Source of the DNA: a virus
Reading direction: 5' to 3' (one strand)
IMG/VR virus record: IMGVR_UViG_3300009184_000043
Span: 1-64,000 of that record
DNA length: 64,000 nucleotides
Positions 28,407 through 37,652 of the stretch are shown in pieces. Positions within the stretch are counted from its first letter, which is position 1. Each line of letters begins with the position of its first letter. The notes beneath the pieces were generated by a model that saw only the letters and a list, made by a program, of their open reading frames with translations, ran no database searches and was not told the DNA's origin. Both the position numbers and the translations under genes were made by a program.

Positions 28407-29515
28407 TGCTAGATTTTCCAAAAATAAAGAGAGTAATTTTTATTACCGATACTCACTTAGGTGTAAGAAACAATTCTAACGATTGGATCGAAATACACGA
28501 GGACTATTTTAAGAACTGGTTTATACCATTATGTAAGAAGATTTATAGACCGGGTGATTGTTTAGTTCATCTTGGCGATGTTTACGATAGTAGACAATCA
28601 TTAAATCTTAGGGTACTTAATCTTGGAATAGAAATTTTCGAGGAATTATCCGGCATTTTTAAAGATGGTATCTTTATAATATGCGGAAATCACGACATCT
28701 ATGGTAAAAATACCAACGAGGTCAACTCTTTAAAATCTTTAAAATGGATACCAAAGATTAAAATATTCGAGGAACCAGAGACAATACAAATGGGTCCTAA
28801 GAAAGTTTTTCTAATGCCATGGAGAAAGGATCACGAAGCAGAAAGGGAAACATTATCTCAAGCGAAAACCCATGATTATATGTTCTGCCATACAGATCTA
28901 AAAGGGCTTATGTTCAATAAGTTTGTTAGAATTGAAGCAGGGCTTGAATATTCAGATATGGATAAATTTGAAAGAGTTTATTCTGGGCATATTCATTTCT
29001 CTCAGACATTTGGTAAAATGAGAATGCTAGGATCCCCGTATCAACTAACAAGATCTGATACAGATAATGCTAAAGGTATAACTGTTTTGGACCTAGAGAC
29101 AGGATTTGAAGAATACTACGAAAACAATTATTCTCCAAGATTTGTTAGGATGTCATTCGAACAAATATTGAATTCTACGCCTTCAGAGCTAAATCCAATT
29201 TTTAAAAATAATTTTATCGACATATTAGTAGATCCAGAAGTTGCAGTTAAAGCACCACTTGGATTATTAACAGAATATGTAAATCCCCCGCTTAAAATTT
29301 CTTTCACTCCTATTACTAGCAACGATCATGAAGTTGTAGACGAAGGATTTCACGATCTAGAGGGTAAGAGCTTTTCTATATTAGATCTTACACAGTTATA
29401 TCTAGATAAATGTAATTACGAGGACGATAAGAAAACTAAGATTTATAAAGCAATAGAAAAACTTTTACACAAGGTTTCAGTCAAAGTAGAAGAAGATGAA
29501 GATACAGAAGATTGA
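28406..29515 (+). CDS. 47: Recombination endonuclease subunit gp47 (Mre11/SbcD-like)
   Basis: A 369-residue calcineurin-like phosphoesterase, the nuclease partner of gp46. The motifs in order are ITDTHLGV (about residues 11-18), GDVYDSRQS (about 57), ICGNHDIYG (about 91), MFCHTDLKG (about 155) and SGHIHFSQ (about 194). These supply the two-metal site of the Mre11 family. With gp46 it resects double-strand ends for recombination-primed replication. Its end overlaps the gp46 start by 20 bases. Confidence 0.93.
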   Translation: MLDFPKIKRVIFITDTHLGVRNNSNDWIEIHEDYFKNWFIPLCKKIYRPGDCLVHLGDVYDSRQSLNLRVLNLGIEIFEELSGIFKDGIFIICGNHDIYGKNTNEVNSLKSLKWIPKIKIFEEPETIQMGPKKVFLMPWRKDHEAERETLSQAKTHDYMFCHTDLKGLMFNKFVRIEAGLEYSDMDKFERVYSGHIHFSQTFGKMRMLGSPYQLTRSDTDNAKGITVLDLETGFEEYYENNYSPRFVRMSFEQILNSTPSELNPIFKNNFIDILVDPEVAVKAPLGLLTEYVNPPLKISFTPITSNDHEVVDEGFHDLEGKSFSILDLTQLYLDKCNYEDDKKTKIYKAIEKLLHKVSVKVEEDEDTED

Positions 29516-31163
29516 GTGGAGAAACGTTGCCTCTTATGGTAATAAGACCCAGATTTTAGAATTACCGGAAAAATCTGGACTTATACAGGTTGTAGGTGAA
29601 AATGGTGTTGGTAAATCAACTATTTCCGATGTTATTACTTTCGGTCTATATGGTAAATTAGAAGGGAAAAAACTAAAGGATATTCCCAATAGATCTAATA
29701 AATCTGCATGGATGAAAATAACATTCGAGCAGGATGGTAGAATATATGAGGTTGAGAGGGGTTTAGACCCATCTCTTTTTCAGCTTTCGATAGATGGGAA
29801 TATCTATGATCAAGCAGGTAAGGATAATGTACAGGACTTTCTATCTAATGACATATTAAAGATACCATACTACGTATTTAATAACACTATATCATTATCA
29901 ATTAACGATTTTAAAAGCTTTCTCAAGATGAGCACAGCTGATAAGAAATTAATTATTGATAAGATCTTTGGGTTTTATATTCTAAACGAAATGAGAGATA
30001 TTCTCAAAGAAGAAACAAAGAATATTAAATCATCAATAGACAGGTTATCTGGTGAGATATTTGCAACAGGAAGATCTATAGCAGCTTCTCAAAAAGAACT
30101 AGATGAGCTACAACAAAGAATAGTAGAAAACGCAGGATCTGAAATAGGAAGTGCAGAGGAAAATTTAGAAAATTACAGAGAGCTACTTAAACTGCATTCA
30201 GACAAGCTTAAAGATTTTAGAAGTAAAGAAAATGAAGCTCAGAGGAACGTAACAAAATCATACGAGATTTTAAGTGATCTTTCCTCTAAAATAAAAGAAC
30301 TAGATTCTAAAATGAATCTGTATAACAATGAAAAATGCCCCACATGTAAATCGGATCTTTCTACAGATTTTCATAAAAACGTATTTGACGATCTATCAAA
30401 TACAAGGGAAAAATACACAGACGATCTCAAGGATTTAAAGAAGAATTACGAGGATGCTAAAAAGGTACAATCAGATTTAGCAACTATTAAAAATGATTTA
30501 TTTACCAAGGGAGGAAAGATTGAGAGTGCAATAAGAACTTTACAAGATAAATTAAAAACACTTAAGACTGCCAAGAATAATGATCAGTTAAATTCTATAC
30601 GTAAACTATTAAATTCTGCTAATGATGATCTATCAAATTTTAGTCAGGAAAAAACCGTATGGGAAGAAAGACAAATATGGGTTAAGACCTTAGATGAAGT
30701 ATTAAGCGAGAAGGGCGTTAAGCAGCTCGCTATTAAGTCTATTCTCCCCTCGCTTAATAATGAGATACTTAATACACTTCTATCGCTTCATTTGCCTTAT
30801 AAAGTGGTATTTAACGAGGAATTTAATGCTCAGATATTTCATATGGGGGAAGAGATATCTTCACAGACATTATCAACTGGAGAAATGAAAAAAGTTGACT
30901 TTGCAGTACTTGTAGCAATCATCAAGTTGATGAAAATCAGATTCTCGTCAGTTAATATATTATTCCTTGACGAGATATTTAGCTCTGTAGATCCTGATGG
31001 AGTTCACAGCATACTAAATACATTAAGAAAATTATCTGATGATTTAAGTATGAACATTTTTGTAATTAATCATGCTCCGATGCCCACAGAGATATTCGAT
31101 TACAAAATAGAAATATCAAAGAAGAACAATTTCTCGGATATTGCTTTTGAAAAGTTATCTTAA
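29496..31163 (+). CDS. 46: Recombination endonuclease subunit gp46 (Rad50/SbcC-like)
   Basis: A 555-residue SMC-type ATPase (T4 gp46 is 560). Walker A is VVGENGVGKST (about residues 31-41). A coiled coil runs through the middle with a zinc hook CPTCKSDL at its tip (about 281-288). The ABC signature STGEMKKVDFAVLV is at about 465, and Walker B NILFLDEIFSSVDPDG at about 486-501. It forms the MR-like complex with gp47, encoded just upstream. Confidence 0.95.
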   Translation: MKIQKIEWRNVASYGNKTQILELPEKSGLIQVVGENGVGKSTISDVITFGLYGKLEGKKLKDIPNRSNKSAWMKITFEQDGRIYEVERGLDPSLFQLSIDGNIYDQAGKDNVQDFLSNDILKIPYYVFNNTISLSINDFKSFLKMSTADKKLIIDKIFGFYILNEMRDILKEETKNIKSSIDRLSGEIFATGRSIAASQKELDELQQRIVENAGSEIGSAEENLENYRELLKLHSDKLKDFRSKENEAQRNVTKSYEILSDLSSKIKELDSKMNLYNNEKCPTCKSDLSTDFHKNVFDDLSNTREKYTDDLKDLKKNYEDAKKVQSDLATIKNDLFTKGGKIESAIRTLQDKLKTLKTAKNNDQLNSIRKLLNSANDDLSNFSQEKTVWEERQIWVKTLDEVLSEKGVKQLAIKSILPSLNNEILNTLLSLHLPYKVVFNEEFNAQIFHMGEEISSQTLSTGEMKKVDFAVLVAIIKLMKIRFSSVNILFLDEIFSSVDPDGVHSILNTLRKLSDDLSMNIFVINHAPMPTEIFDYKIEISKKNNFSDIAFEKLS

Positions 31164-31172
31164 ATCCCCTTC

Positions 31173-31182
31173 GGATATATAA
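31173..31182 (+). promoter_or_regulatory. Late-type promoter element GGATATATAA
   Basis: It lies 4 bases before the ATG at 31186 and marks the switch from replication to structural genes. Confidence 0.5.
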
Positions 31183-31185
31183 AAC

Positions 31186-31605
31186 ATGGCAGAAGTATAT
31201 CCAGCAGGTACCACATCGATTAGAAATCTTACACCAAGATACAATTACTTCCTGGTAGTAAAACCTGATTCATTAGTAGACGATATTCCACAAAAAGAGT
31301 ATTTTGTTTACAGATTTAAAGTATCTGTTTCTTCGAGTGATGGGGTAAGATATTTAAAATCTTATTTTATAGGAGTATCTTTAATAGAGTGTAGATCTTT
31401 ATCCGATGTAGAATATGCAACTGGTAATTTTCAACATCCAGATTACACTAACAGCAACATGACTCCTCTAACATTTAAGATGAGAGATATTCCAATCTAT
31501 TTACAATCAGCAGTAGGTATAATAAATCTTAATAAAGATCCATACCAATATGGAAGCAAACCAATCATTATCGATAGTACTTCCGTAATATTAGACAATA
31601 ATTAA
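31186..31605 (+). CDS. Unknown structural protein upstream of the sheath terminator
   Basis: A 139-residue protein, beta-rich (TPRYNYFLVVKPDSLVDDIP, FVYRFKVSVSSSDGVRYLKS). It is the first gene of the neck/terminase block, after a late-type promoter and 1 base before the gp15-like gene. By position it may be a neck or tail-completion protein (gp13/gp3 region in T4), but the sequence does not decide this. Confidence 0.5.
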   Translation: MAEVYPAGTTSIRNLTPRYNYFLVVKPDSLVDDIPQKEYFVYRFKVSVSSSDGVRYLKSYFIGVSLIECRSLSDVEYATGNFQHPDYTNSNMTPLTFKMRDIPIYLQSAVGIINLNKDPYQYGSKPIIIDSTSVILDNN

Positions 31606-31606
31606 T

Positions 31607-32443
31607 ATGAATTTTTTAGAAAAATTTAATACGGACGACGTATTCTTTAGAGGTATTATCTTAGGGTTACTTAGTAAACTGAACGAGACTATAACTTATA
31701 CTCAGGTCAATTCAGACCAAAGCAGTAGTACTATATACATCCCTTTTTTCTACTCTATGGTAGGAGATGAGCCATTCTTACAGGATTTCTATTTATCTTA
31801 TGAAGATTGCGACGGTAATCCTGCTTTTGCTGAAGGTAACTACGATGTTGTACCTAGGGGAATATTGGAAATGGGTGCAATAAGAATAGACACAGGAGGA
31901 GCGACTACTAAATATGTAAGGGCTTCTTATGTAAAAGAAGTCGAAAAAGGAAGTGGTAGCGAAATGGTTACTTATTCTTCTTACTTAAATCCTATACCTT
32001 TAGGAATACAGATAAGTGCAAAAATAAAAGCAGATACCACAGTGGATGCTTTTAAAATACAACAGAGCGTTCTAGAAATACTTTATAAAAGATTCCAATA
32101 TTTCTTCTATTACAAAGGATTTAGAGTACCTGTTCAGGTTAGCTTACAAGATTCTCCTCCAGATAAACAGCCTAACAATTTTCAAATGTCTTACGGATCA
32201 CAGAGAGGTGAAGCAATAACACTTAGTTTCTCTATGGACCTAGAGACTTATCTTCCACAGTTAGATCTTACGACAGAAAGATTTAGAGGAAACTTAATGC
32301 AAGGAGGAATAAAATTAAATGTTGAATTAGGTACTGCTCCGCCAGACAATAGTACAATTATAAGTGGACTTGGAATTTATGATATTAATAAGGACATCAC
32401 AGGTGTGACTGGAGCAACGGGTCAAGCTCCTTATAATCCTTAA
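31607..32443 (+). CDS. 15: Tail sheath stabiliser / terminator, gp15-like
   Basis: A 278-residue protein, very close in length to T4 gp15 (272). It shares the layout: an N-terminal DVFFRGIILGLLSKLNETIT, then IPFFYSMVGDEPFL, and a central NPIPLGIQISAKIKADTTVD followed by a VLEILYKRFQYFFYY segment. T4 gp15 has the comparable block ...YELSIFTRYEDDMFQIVEQILPYF. gp15 forms the hexamer that caps the sheath and tube and joins the tail to the neck. The assignment is by pattern and gene order before gp14/16/17/18. Confidence 0.7.
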   Translation: MNFLEKFNTDDVFFRGIILGLLSKLNETITYTQVNSDQSSSTIYIPFFYSMVGDEPFLQDFYLSYEDCDGNPAFAEGNYDVVPRGILEMGAIRIDTGGATTKYVRASYVKEVEKGSGSEMVTYSSYLNPIPLGIQISAKIKADTTVDAFKIQQSVLEILYKRFQYFFYYKGFRVPVQVSLQDSPPDKQPNNFQMSYGSQRGEAITLSFSMDLETYLPQLDLTTERFRGNLMQGGIKLNVELGTAPPDNSTIISGLGIYDINKDITGVTGATGQAPYNP

Positions 32444-32763
32444 GAATTTAGCATCTGATCCTCGTTATTAGGAGTTTCTTCAGTTTCTTTTATTTTTTCA
32501 GGTTCTATCTCCTCAATACCAGAATCTTTAGATTTTCTGTATCCTAAAAGTGTTGCTCCTATAGATATCATAATAATAGATTGTGTTAAAATATCTACAC
32601 TCTTATCAAGAAACATTTTATCTATACATCCAAGAAAAAAACAAACACCTCCAATAAATACAATATAAAGTCCCGCCGTACCACTTCCTGATGTTTTACC
32701 GTCGGAATTTGAAGTAAGTTGACCGAAGCTAAACCTGTCCATTGCTGCTCTTAATTTTTTCAT
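32440..32763 (-). CDS. Small membrane protein with two transmembrane segments
   Basis: A 107-residue protein on the minus strand. Two hydrophobic stretches, AGLYIVFIGGVCFFLGCI and SIIMISIGATLLGY, are separated by a short charged turn, with a polar N-terminus and an acidic C-terminal tail. The size and topology are those of a holin, but holins share little sequence and no lysin is adjacent. Its stop overlaps that of the gp15-like gene by 4 bases. Confidence 0.55.
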   Translation of the reverse strand: MKKLRAAMDRFSFGQLTSNSDGKTSGSGTAGLYIVFIGGVCFFLGCIDKMFLDKSVDILTQSIIMISIGATLLGYRKSKDSGIEEIEPEKIKETEETPNNEDQMLNS

Positions 32764-32802
32764 AACATTTTTACTGATATATATTACAAACAGAAAGCCA
32801 AA

Positions 32803-34995
32803 ATGGCAGAACTAATAGAATTTACATCAATCGGCAATTATAGGATAATCTCCTACAACGATTCATTTAAGAACGTACAAAGTTTTAATGGATGGATTAT
32901 AGATGCTAGTGGAGAGAATCCTCCTAGTATTTTTCTTTATCTGGAATTCAGATGGAGTATTAATGGAGATAACTGGTCATTGTGGAGTGAGCTAACAGAA
33001 CAAGCAGTACAGGCTCTTCCTATATCTCCGGCAAATCCCCTATGGATAGAAATAAGATTAACTGCTGCTTCAGATGAAAATTCTAGCCCTTATTTTCCCC
33101 CAGGAACTAATTTAAGTCCTCCAATAATATTAAATGATTTTGAGCTGGATTTAACTTATGCTACTGTGGATCCTAGAGATCTAATGACAGCACCGCCTGC
33201 ACCAATTTGTGGAAGAGAGCTAACTAACTATCCTATAGTTTTTAGCGATTGTGATTTTACATTTAGACCTTATGATATAAACAGAGCAATAAATCTCTAT
33301 CAGGATCTAAGTAAGGTTGTAAATAATGTTTTTGGCCACGAGGTGGTGTATTATTCAGTACAACCACAAGGTAGAGGAAAAGATGTTCTATTAAAAGAGT
33401 ATACATTATTTGACGTTGTTGATGAGAAATGCGTGAAGGTAATGGTGCCTAATAACCAATTCCCGGATGCAGCTTTAACATTTGAAACCTGGGGATTAAA
33501 TTTTAACCAGCCTTTTGAAATTCATATAGATAGAAAATATTTTGAAGGGATTTTTGGTAAGGGATCTCAGCCAAGAAAGAGGGATATTATTTATTTTCCT
33601 AGAACTAATAGAATCTACCGTATAGATTCAATGTACGTTTTTAGAGACATAAATAACTATCCAGTATATTTTAAAATACAATTAGTAAAATACGATGTTC
33701 AAAAGAACACAACATTTACTGATGCTGTGGATGGAACTGGATTACTCGATTACACAGTAAACACAAAGGATTTATTTGGCGAAGAAGTGAAAAATCAAGA
33801 AACTGACGCAACTAAGCCACAGCAATATGCGGTTACATCACAGAGAAGATTAGAAGATCCTACAAGATCATACATAAATAAAGATCTACCTATTATCGAA
33901 TATGATCTAAATAACAACTGGACAATAGTATTTAATAATTATTATGATCTAGATAAGATATTTGTAGATGATCCAAACACTATAGATCCTGTGTCTCCTG
34001 CTTCTGGATGGACTGACGAAGAAAGAGATGCTGTTAGATGGAAAGCAGATCCTGTTCTTACTGATGCAGATGAAAGATCATTTATGTGCTGGTTTAGAAC
34101 TAGAAATTATCTGGACAGAAGTAAATTAGTTCCTAAGCCTTCACCTAAATTACCAATTTCAATAGATAACATAGGAAGTGGAGAAATAACTTATACAACA
34201 TATCCTATACCTCACAATTTTCACATTAGGCCTAATCCTAATGGTTATGTTTCTATCCTAGGAGACTCAATCAGATCTGGTGGTTTTGAAATACTAAATA
34301 TTGTAGATGGATTTAGATTTACTGTTAAGGACGGAGGCGCAGCATCACCAGTTACTACTGCTGGATGGAAAGCACAGAAAGCACAGTCTAGAATATTGTT
34401 TGATGGTTATTATAATGGGCAGGGATTATATCTAGATTTCATTTGGAGCGGATCAAATTCTGTTGGAAGCCCAACTACTAATAACTACCTACAAACAGGT
34501 AGTTTTAGAATAAGGATAAATAACTTAGAGATATCTTCTCCTTTTGGAGAAGGTATAGCAAGCACATTAGGTTCTTTTATACCTAGCGTTGATGATTGGT
34601 TTGGATTCGTTTTTAATTTTTCTAACGTTTTTAGACAATACTCAATAAAGGTGTGGAAGTTAACTTATGATCCAGAGAATCCAACAACTCAAACTTCGGA
34701 TTTGAGCTTAGTCCATTCTTTGGATGGGGTAACAACTCAGGCATATACATTTAATATACCGCCTGTTATAGAAGAAAATTATGATAGTCCTTTTTATGGA
34801 ACTAATAATTATGCTTACAAAACTAGATCTTGTCCTTTATGGGCAACGAACTTTAGATTTTTTAAATATATGGTAGAAGAGGAAAAACAGTCAACAATTC
34901 TAAATCAAAATATAATAGATGATGCTCAGTTGGGTATTATTATAGACAATGCTAAACCAGTACTGAAACTTCCAAAAGTTGCCAGAAACAGATAA
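32803..34995 (+). CDS. 14: Neck protein, gp14-like, with large extra domains
   Basis: A 730-residue protein, far longer than T4 gp14 (256). A gp14-like core is seen at about residues 150-310. NRAINLYQDLSKVVNNVFGH leads to EVVYYSVQPQGRG, then IHIDRKYFEGIFGKGSQPRK and RDIIYFPRTNRIYRID. T4 gp14 has the matching GDLIYFPMDNSLFEI block. The first 150 residues are a beta domain. The last 400 contain a LamG/jelly-roll-like region (LYLDFIWSGSNSVGSPTTNN, SFRIRINNLEISSP). Its position between gp15 and gp16 fits the neck. Confidence 0.6.
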   Translation: MAELIEFTSIGNYRIISYNDSFKNVQSFNGWIIDASGENPPSIFLYLEFRWSINGDNWSLWSELTEQAVQALPISPANPLWIEIRLTAASDENSSPYFPPGTNLSPPIILNDFELDLTYATVDPRDLMTAPPAPICGRELTNYPIVFSDCDFTFRPYDINRAINLYQDLSKVVNNVFGHEVVYYSVQPQGRGKDVLLKEYTLFDVVDEKCVKVMVPNNQFPDAALTFETWGLNFNQPFEIHIDRKYFEGIFGKGSQPRKRDIIYFPRTNRIYRIDSMYVFRDINNYPVYFKIQLVKYDVQKNTTFTDAVDGTGLLDYTVNTKDLFGEEVKNQETDATKPQQYAVTSQRRLEDPTRSYINKDLPIIEYDLNNNWTIVFNNYYDLDKIFVDDPNTIDPVSPASGWTDEERDAVRWKADPVLTDADERSFMCWFRTRNYLDRSKLVPKPSPKLPISIDNIGSGEITYTTYPIPHNFHIRPNPNGYVSILGDSIRSGGFEILNIVDGFRFTVKDGGAASPVTTAGWKAQKAQSRILFDGYYNGQGLYLDFIWSGSNSVGSPTTNNYLQTGSFRIRINNLEISSPFGEGIASTLGSFIPSVDDWFGFVFNFSNVFRQYSIKVWKLTYDPENPTTQTSDLSLVHSLDGVTTQAYTFNIPPVIEENYDSPFYGTNNYAYKTRSCPLWATNFRFFKYMVEEEKQSTILNQNIIDDAQLGIIIDNAKPVLKLPKVARNR

Positions 34996-34998
34996 TTT

Positions 34999-35760
34999 AT
35001 GCCAAGAAGAAAACCTAAAAAACAGAATCTTTCAAAGGAACAAGAGCTTAACCTCAAGGATAAGCTCGATGGTATCATTTTGGCGGACGAAATGCTTGCA
35101 GGATTAAGTGCTCCTGATATACCGCCAATGAAGCCTCAAAGGTTTATAAATGTAGATACAGTTAAAACTGAGGTCGAAGTGGAAGCTAGAGCAATACTAG
35201 ACTCGCTATCAAAGTTTTATAATGATATGGAAAATCTTCCTGCTGATAACTATATTAGACACAAACAAAAGATAGACGCATTAAATATTTCAACAATGGC
35301 TTTTCAGATAAGAACTGCTCAACATGCTATATCAAAATTAGTTGAGGAGATAGATTCAGGAAGAATGGAGCCAAGATTATTCGAGGTTCTAGCACAGCTA
35401 CAAAATCAGATAATGCAAATGCCTAAAAACTTTTCCAATTATATGACTCAAATGGAAAAGAACTATAAGCAATTAAAAAGCGAATCTGCAGAGATAAACA
35501 AAGAAAATATAGAATTTGATTCAGACGGTAATCTAATACAATCTAAAGATAATATGGATGCCCTTAAAGTTAGAGGTAACAAATCTTTAATGGAAAATCT
35601 ACAGAATATCATGAAAAATGGTAGTATGGTTAAGGAGGCAGAAATAGTAATGCCGAAAGACAATCTAATAAATCCCAAGACTAAAGACGGGGGAACCTCC
35701 GACCTTTTGGGTGGCGACGATGACGAGTACTTTGAAATAGAGGACGACATCTTCGAATAA
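34999..35760 (+). CDS. 16: Terminase small subunit, gp16-like
   Basis: A 253-residue protein directly before the large terminase gene. The central helical hairpin (AFQIRTAQHAISKLVEEIDS, PRLFEVLAQLQNQIMQMPKN) matches the gp16 pattern of helices around an R-x-Y/F-EVLA motif. The N-terminus is basic (MPRRKPKKQN) and the C-terminus acidic. gp16 forms rings that recognise DNA and regulate gp17 cleavage and ATPase. The start is 3 bases after the previous stop. Confidence 0.7.
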   Translation: MPRRKPKKQNLSKEQELNLKDKLDGIILADEMLAGLSAPDIPPMKPQRFINVDTVKTEVEVEARAILDSLSKFYNDMENLPADNYIRHKQKIDALNISTMAFQIRTAQHAISKLVEEIDSGRMEPRLFEVLAQLQNQIMQMPKNFSNYMTQMEKNYKQLKSESAEINKENIEFDSDGNLIQSKDNMDALKVRGNKSLMENLQNIMKNGSMVKEAEIVMPKDNLINPKTKDGGTSDLLGGDDDEYFEIEDDIFE

Positions 35761-35770
35761 ATATAAAAAT

Positions 35771-37573
35771 ATGGCTGAAGATAAATCAGGTAATAATTAT
35801 TGGTCGACGGAAAAAGTTGGTACTCTTATCTATAATGCAGAAGAGCACGGGGTAGACTATAAAGATGTGGACAATCCGTTTCACGAGAATGATCCTGAGC
35901 TTAGAAAGGGTAATATTCTTTTTGAATATACCGAATGGGAATTAGAGGAAATGCAAAGATGCGCCGCTGATGTTGTTTATTTTGCTAACAAGTATTGTCA
36001 CGTTATGACTGATGAGGGCATTAGACAAATACAGCTTAGAGATTATCAAATACAAATTCTAAATCAATACCAGTTCCACAGGAAAAACGTTTTCGTTTCT
36101 CCTAGACAATCTGGTAAAACTATTACATCATCTATATTTCTTCTTTGGTTCCTACTATTTAACTACGAGAAAAATGCCATGATTATGGCAAATATCGGGG
36201 ATACAGCTGCAGAGTTAATGGATAAGATCAAAGTTATTATGAAAGGACTACCTTTCTTCTTAAAGCCTGGTCTAATCGTTTATAATGTGATGACCATGAA
36301 GTTTGATAACGGATGTAGAATAATGGCTAAGACGACGACTAAAACATCGTCTATCGGTTATACAATCCATATGTTATACATGGATGAGTTCGCTCACATT
36401 AATCCTAACTTCATTAATCAATTCTTCAAATCGGTTTATCCCACAATATCCTCATCACAGATTGCAAGGGTTATTATTACATCGACCCCAAATGGGATGA
36501 ATAAATTCTGGGAATTGTATAAAGGCGCAATTGATGGGGAGAATGAATTTAACCCAATTAGAGTTGAATGGTGGCAGATTCCCAATAGAGATGAGGAATG
36601 GAAGAAAAAGGAGATAGCAGCATTAGGATCAGAAGAAGACTTCAATCAAGAATACGGGTGTCAATTTCTTTCTTCATCTAGGTTACTATTAGATTCGCCG
36701 ACGCTTAAAAGATTAAAAACAAACGAAGAGAGTTTTGTTTTTCACGAGCTATCTTCTTTTGAGATGAGTCCTATAGATTATACAAGTCTAGTGTGGCATC
36801 CTAAATTCGATCCCGCTTCAATATTTGAAAAGGATGCTCAAAAATTTTATATCTCTATAGATACAGCAGGTGGAGGTGGGGGTGACTTTTCTGTAGTTAA
36901 TATTTTTAAAGTTACTCCTATGCCAACCACCAGCATAAAGAATAAAAAATTCTTCGAGGATGAAAGTGACTTCTTCTGTTTACTTCAGGTAGGCATTTAT
37001 AGATCTAATACTGTTCAAATAGACGAGCTTAAAGCATTTGTTGAAATCTTAGTACTTCATATATTAGGGGAAGAAAATACAAGGATCGTATTGGAGATGG
37101 ATTATAAAGGTGAATTACTAATGAGTAAATTACTTGATGGTGAAGATTTTTATGATGAGATGTTTGTTTACACTAAACATTCAGAGGCTACATCTAAATT
37201 AAGACCAGGGGTAAAGCTTACGGTAAGAAATAAAGAAAAATTCTGCTACGATCTTAAAATAAACACAAGATCATATAAAATAATCCCTTCAGAAAAAAAT
37301 ACGATCCATGAATTAACGAATTTTGGTATAAACTCTAATGGAAGTTTCTCTAGCCAAATAGGTAAGGATGATATAGCAATGACACTAGTTAATCTCAACT
37401 GTGTATTCGACAATGGGGATTTTCAAGAAACAGTATCAGAACTATATGATGTTATTCCTGAAAAATTTAGAAATCTTATAGAGGAAAGACTAAACGATTC
37501 AGTAGAAGAGATACAAAATAGAAATAATGAGATGTCAAACTATACTTTCTTGAATGGCCTCCTTGATTCCTAA
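35771..37573 (+). CDS. 17: Terminase large subunit, gp17-like
   Basis: A 600-residue packaging motor and nuclease (T4 gp17 is 610). Walker A VSPRQSGKT is at residues 109-117. Walker B with catalytic Glu MLYMDEFAHI is at about 196-205, and coupling motif ITSTPNG at about 236. The RNase H-fold nuclease has acidic residues in ISIDTAGGGGGDFSV (about 363), VLEMDYKGE (about 439) and GKDDIAMTL (about 534). It docks on the portal, cuts concatemers and pumps DNA into the prohead. Confidence 0.96.
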   Translation: MAEDKSGNNYWSTEKVGTLIYNAEEHGVDYKDVDNPFHENDPELRKGNILFEYTEWELEEMQRCAADVVYFANKYCHVMTDEGIRQIQLRDYQIQILNQYQFHRKNVFVSPRQSGKTITSSIFLLWFLLFNYEKNAMIMANIGDTAAELMDKIKVIMKGLPFFLKPGLIVYNVMTMKFDNGCRIMAKTTTKTSSIGYTIHMLYMDEFAHINPNFINQFFKSVYPTISSSQIARVIITSTPNGMNKFWELYKGAIDGENEFNPIRVEWWQIPNRDEEWKKKEIAALGSEEDFNQEYGCQFLSSSRLLLDSPTLKRLKTNEESFVFHELSSFEMSPIDYTSLVWHPKFDPASIFEKDAQKFYISIDTAGGGGGDFSVVNIFKVTPMPTTSIKNKKFFEDESDFFCLLQVGIYRSNTVQIDELKAFVEILVLHILGEENTRIVLEMDYKGELLMSKLLDGEDFYDEMFVYTKHSEATSKLRPGVKLTVRNKEKFCYDLKINTRSYKIIPSEKNTIHELTNFGINSNGSFSSQIGKDDIAMTLVNLNCVFDNGDFQETVSELYDVIPEKFRNLIEERLNDSVEEIQNRNNEMSNYTFLNGLLDS

Positions 37574-37624
37574 AGAAAGAATGATATATACATAGAAAAA
37601 GAAGTCTAAAGAAGCGAACTTCTT

Positions 37625-37635
37625 CGATATATAAA
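37625..37635 (+). promoter_or_regulatory. Late-type promoter element CGATATATAAA before the sheath gene
   Basis: It lies 18 bases before the sheath ATG, preceded by a small hairpin AAGAAG-CGAA-CTTCTT (about 37610-37625). A second GATATATAC lies at about 37582. Confidence 0.5.
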
Positions 37636-37652
37636 AAAAATAAAAATTAGAG

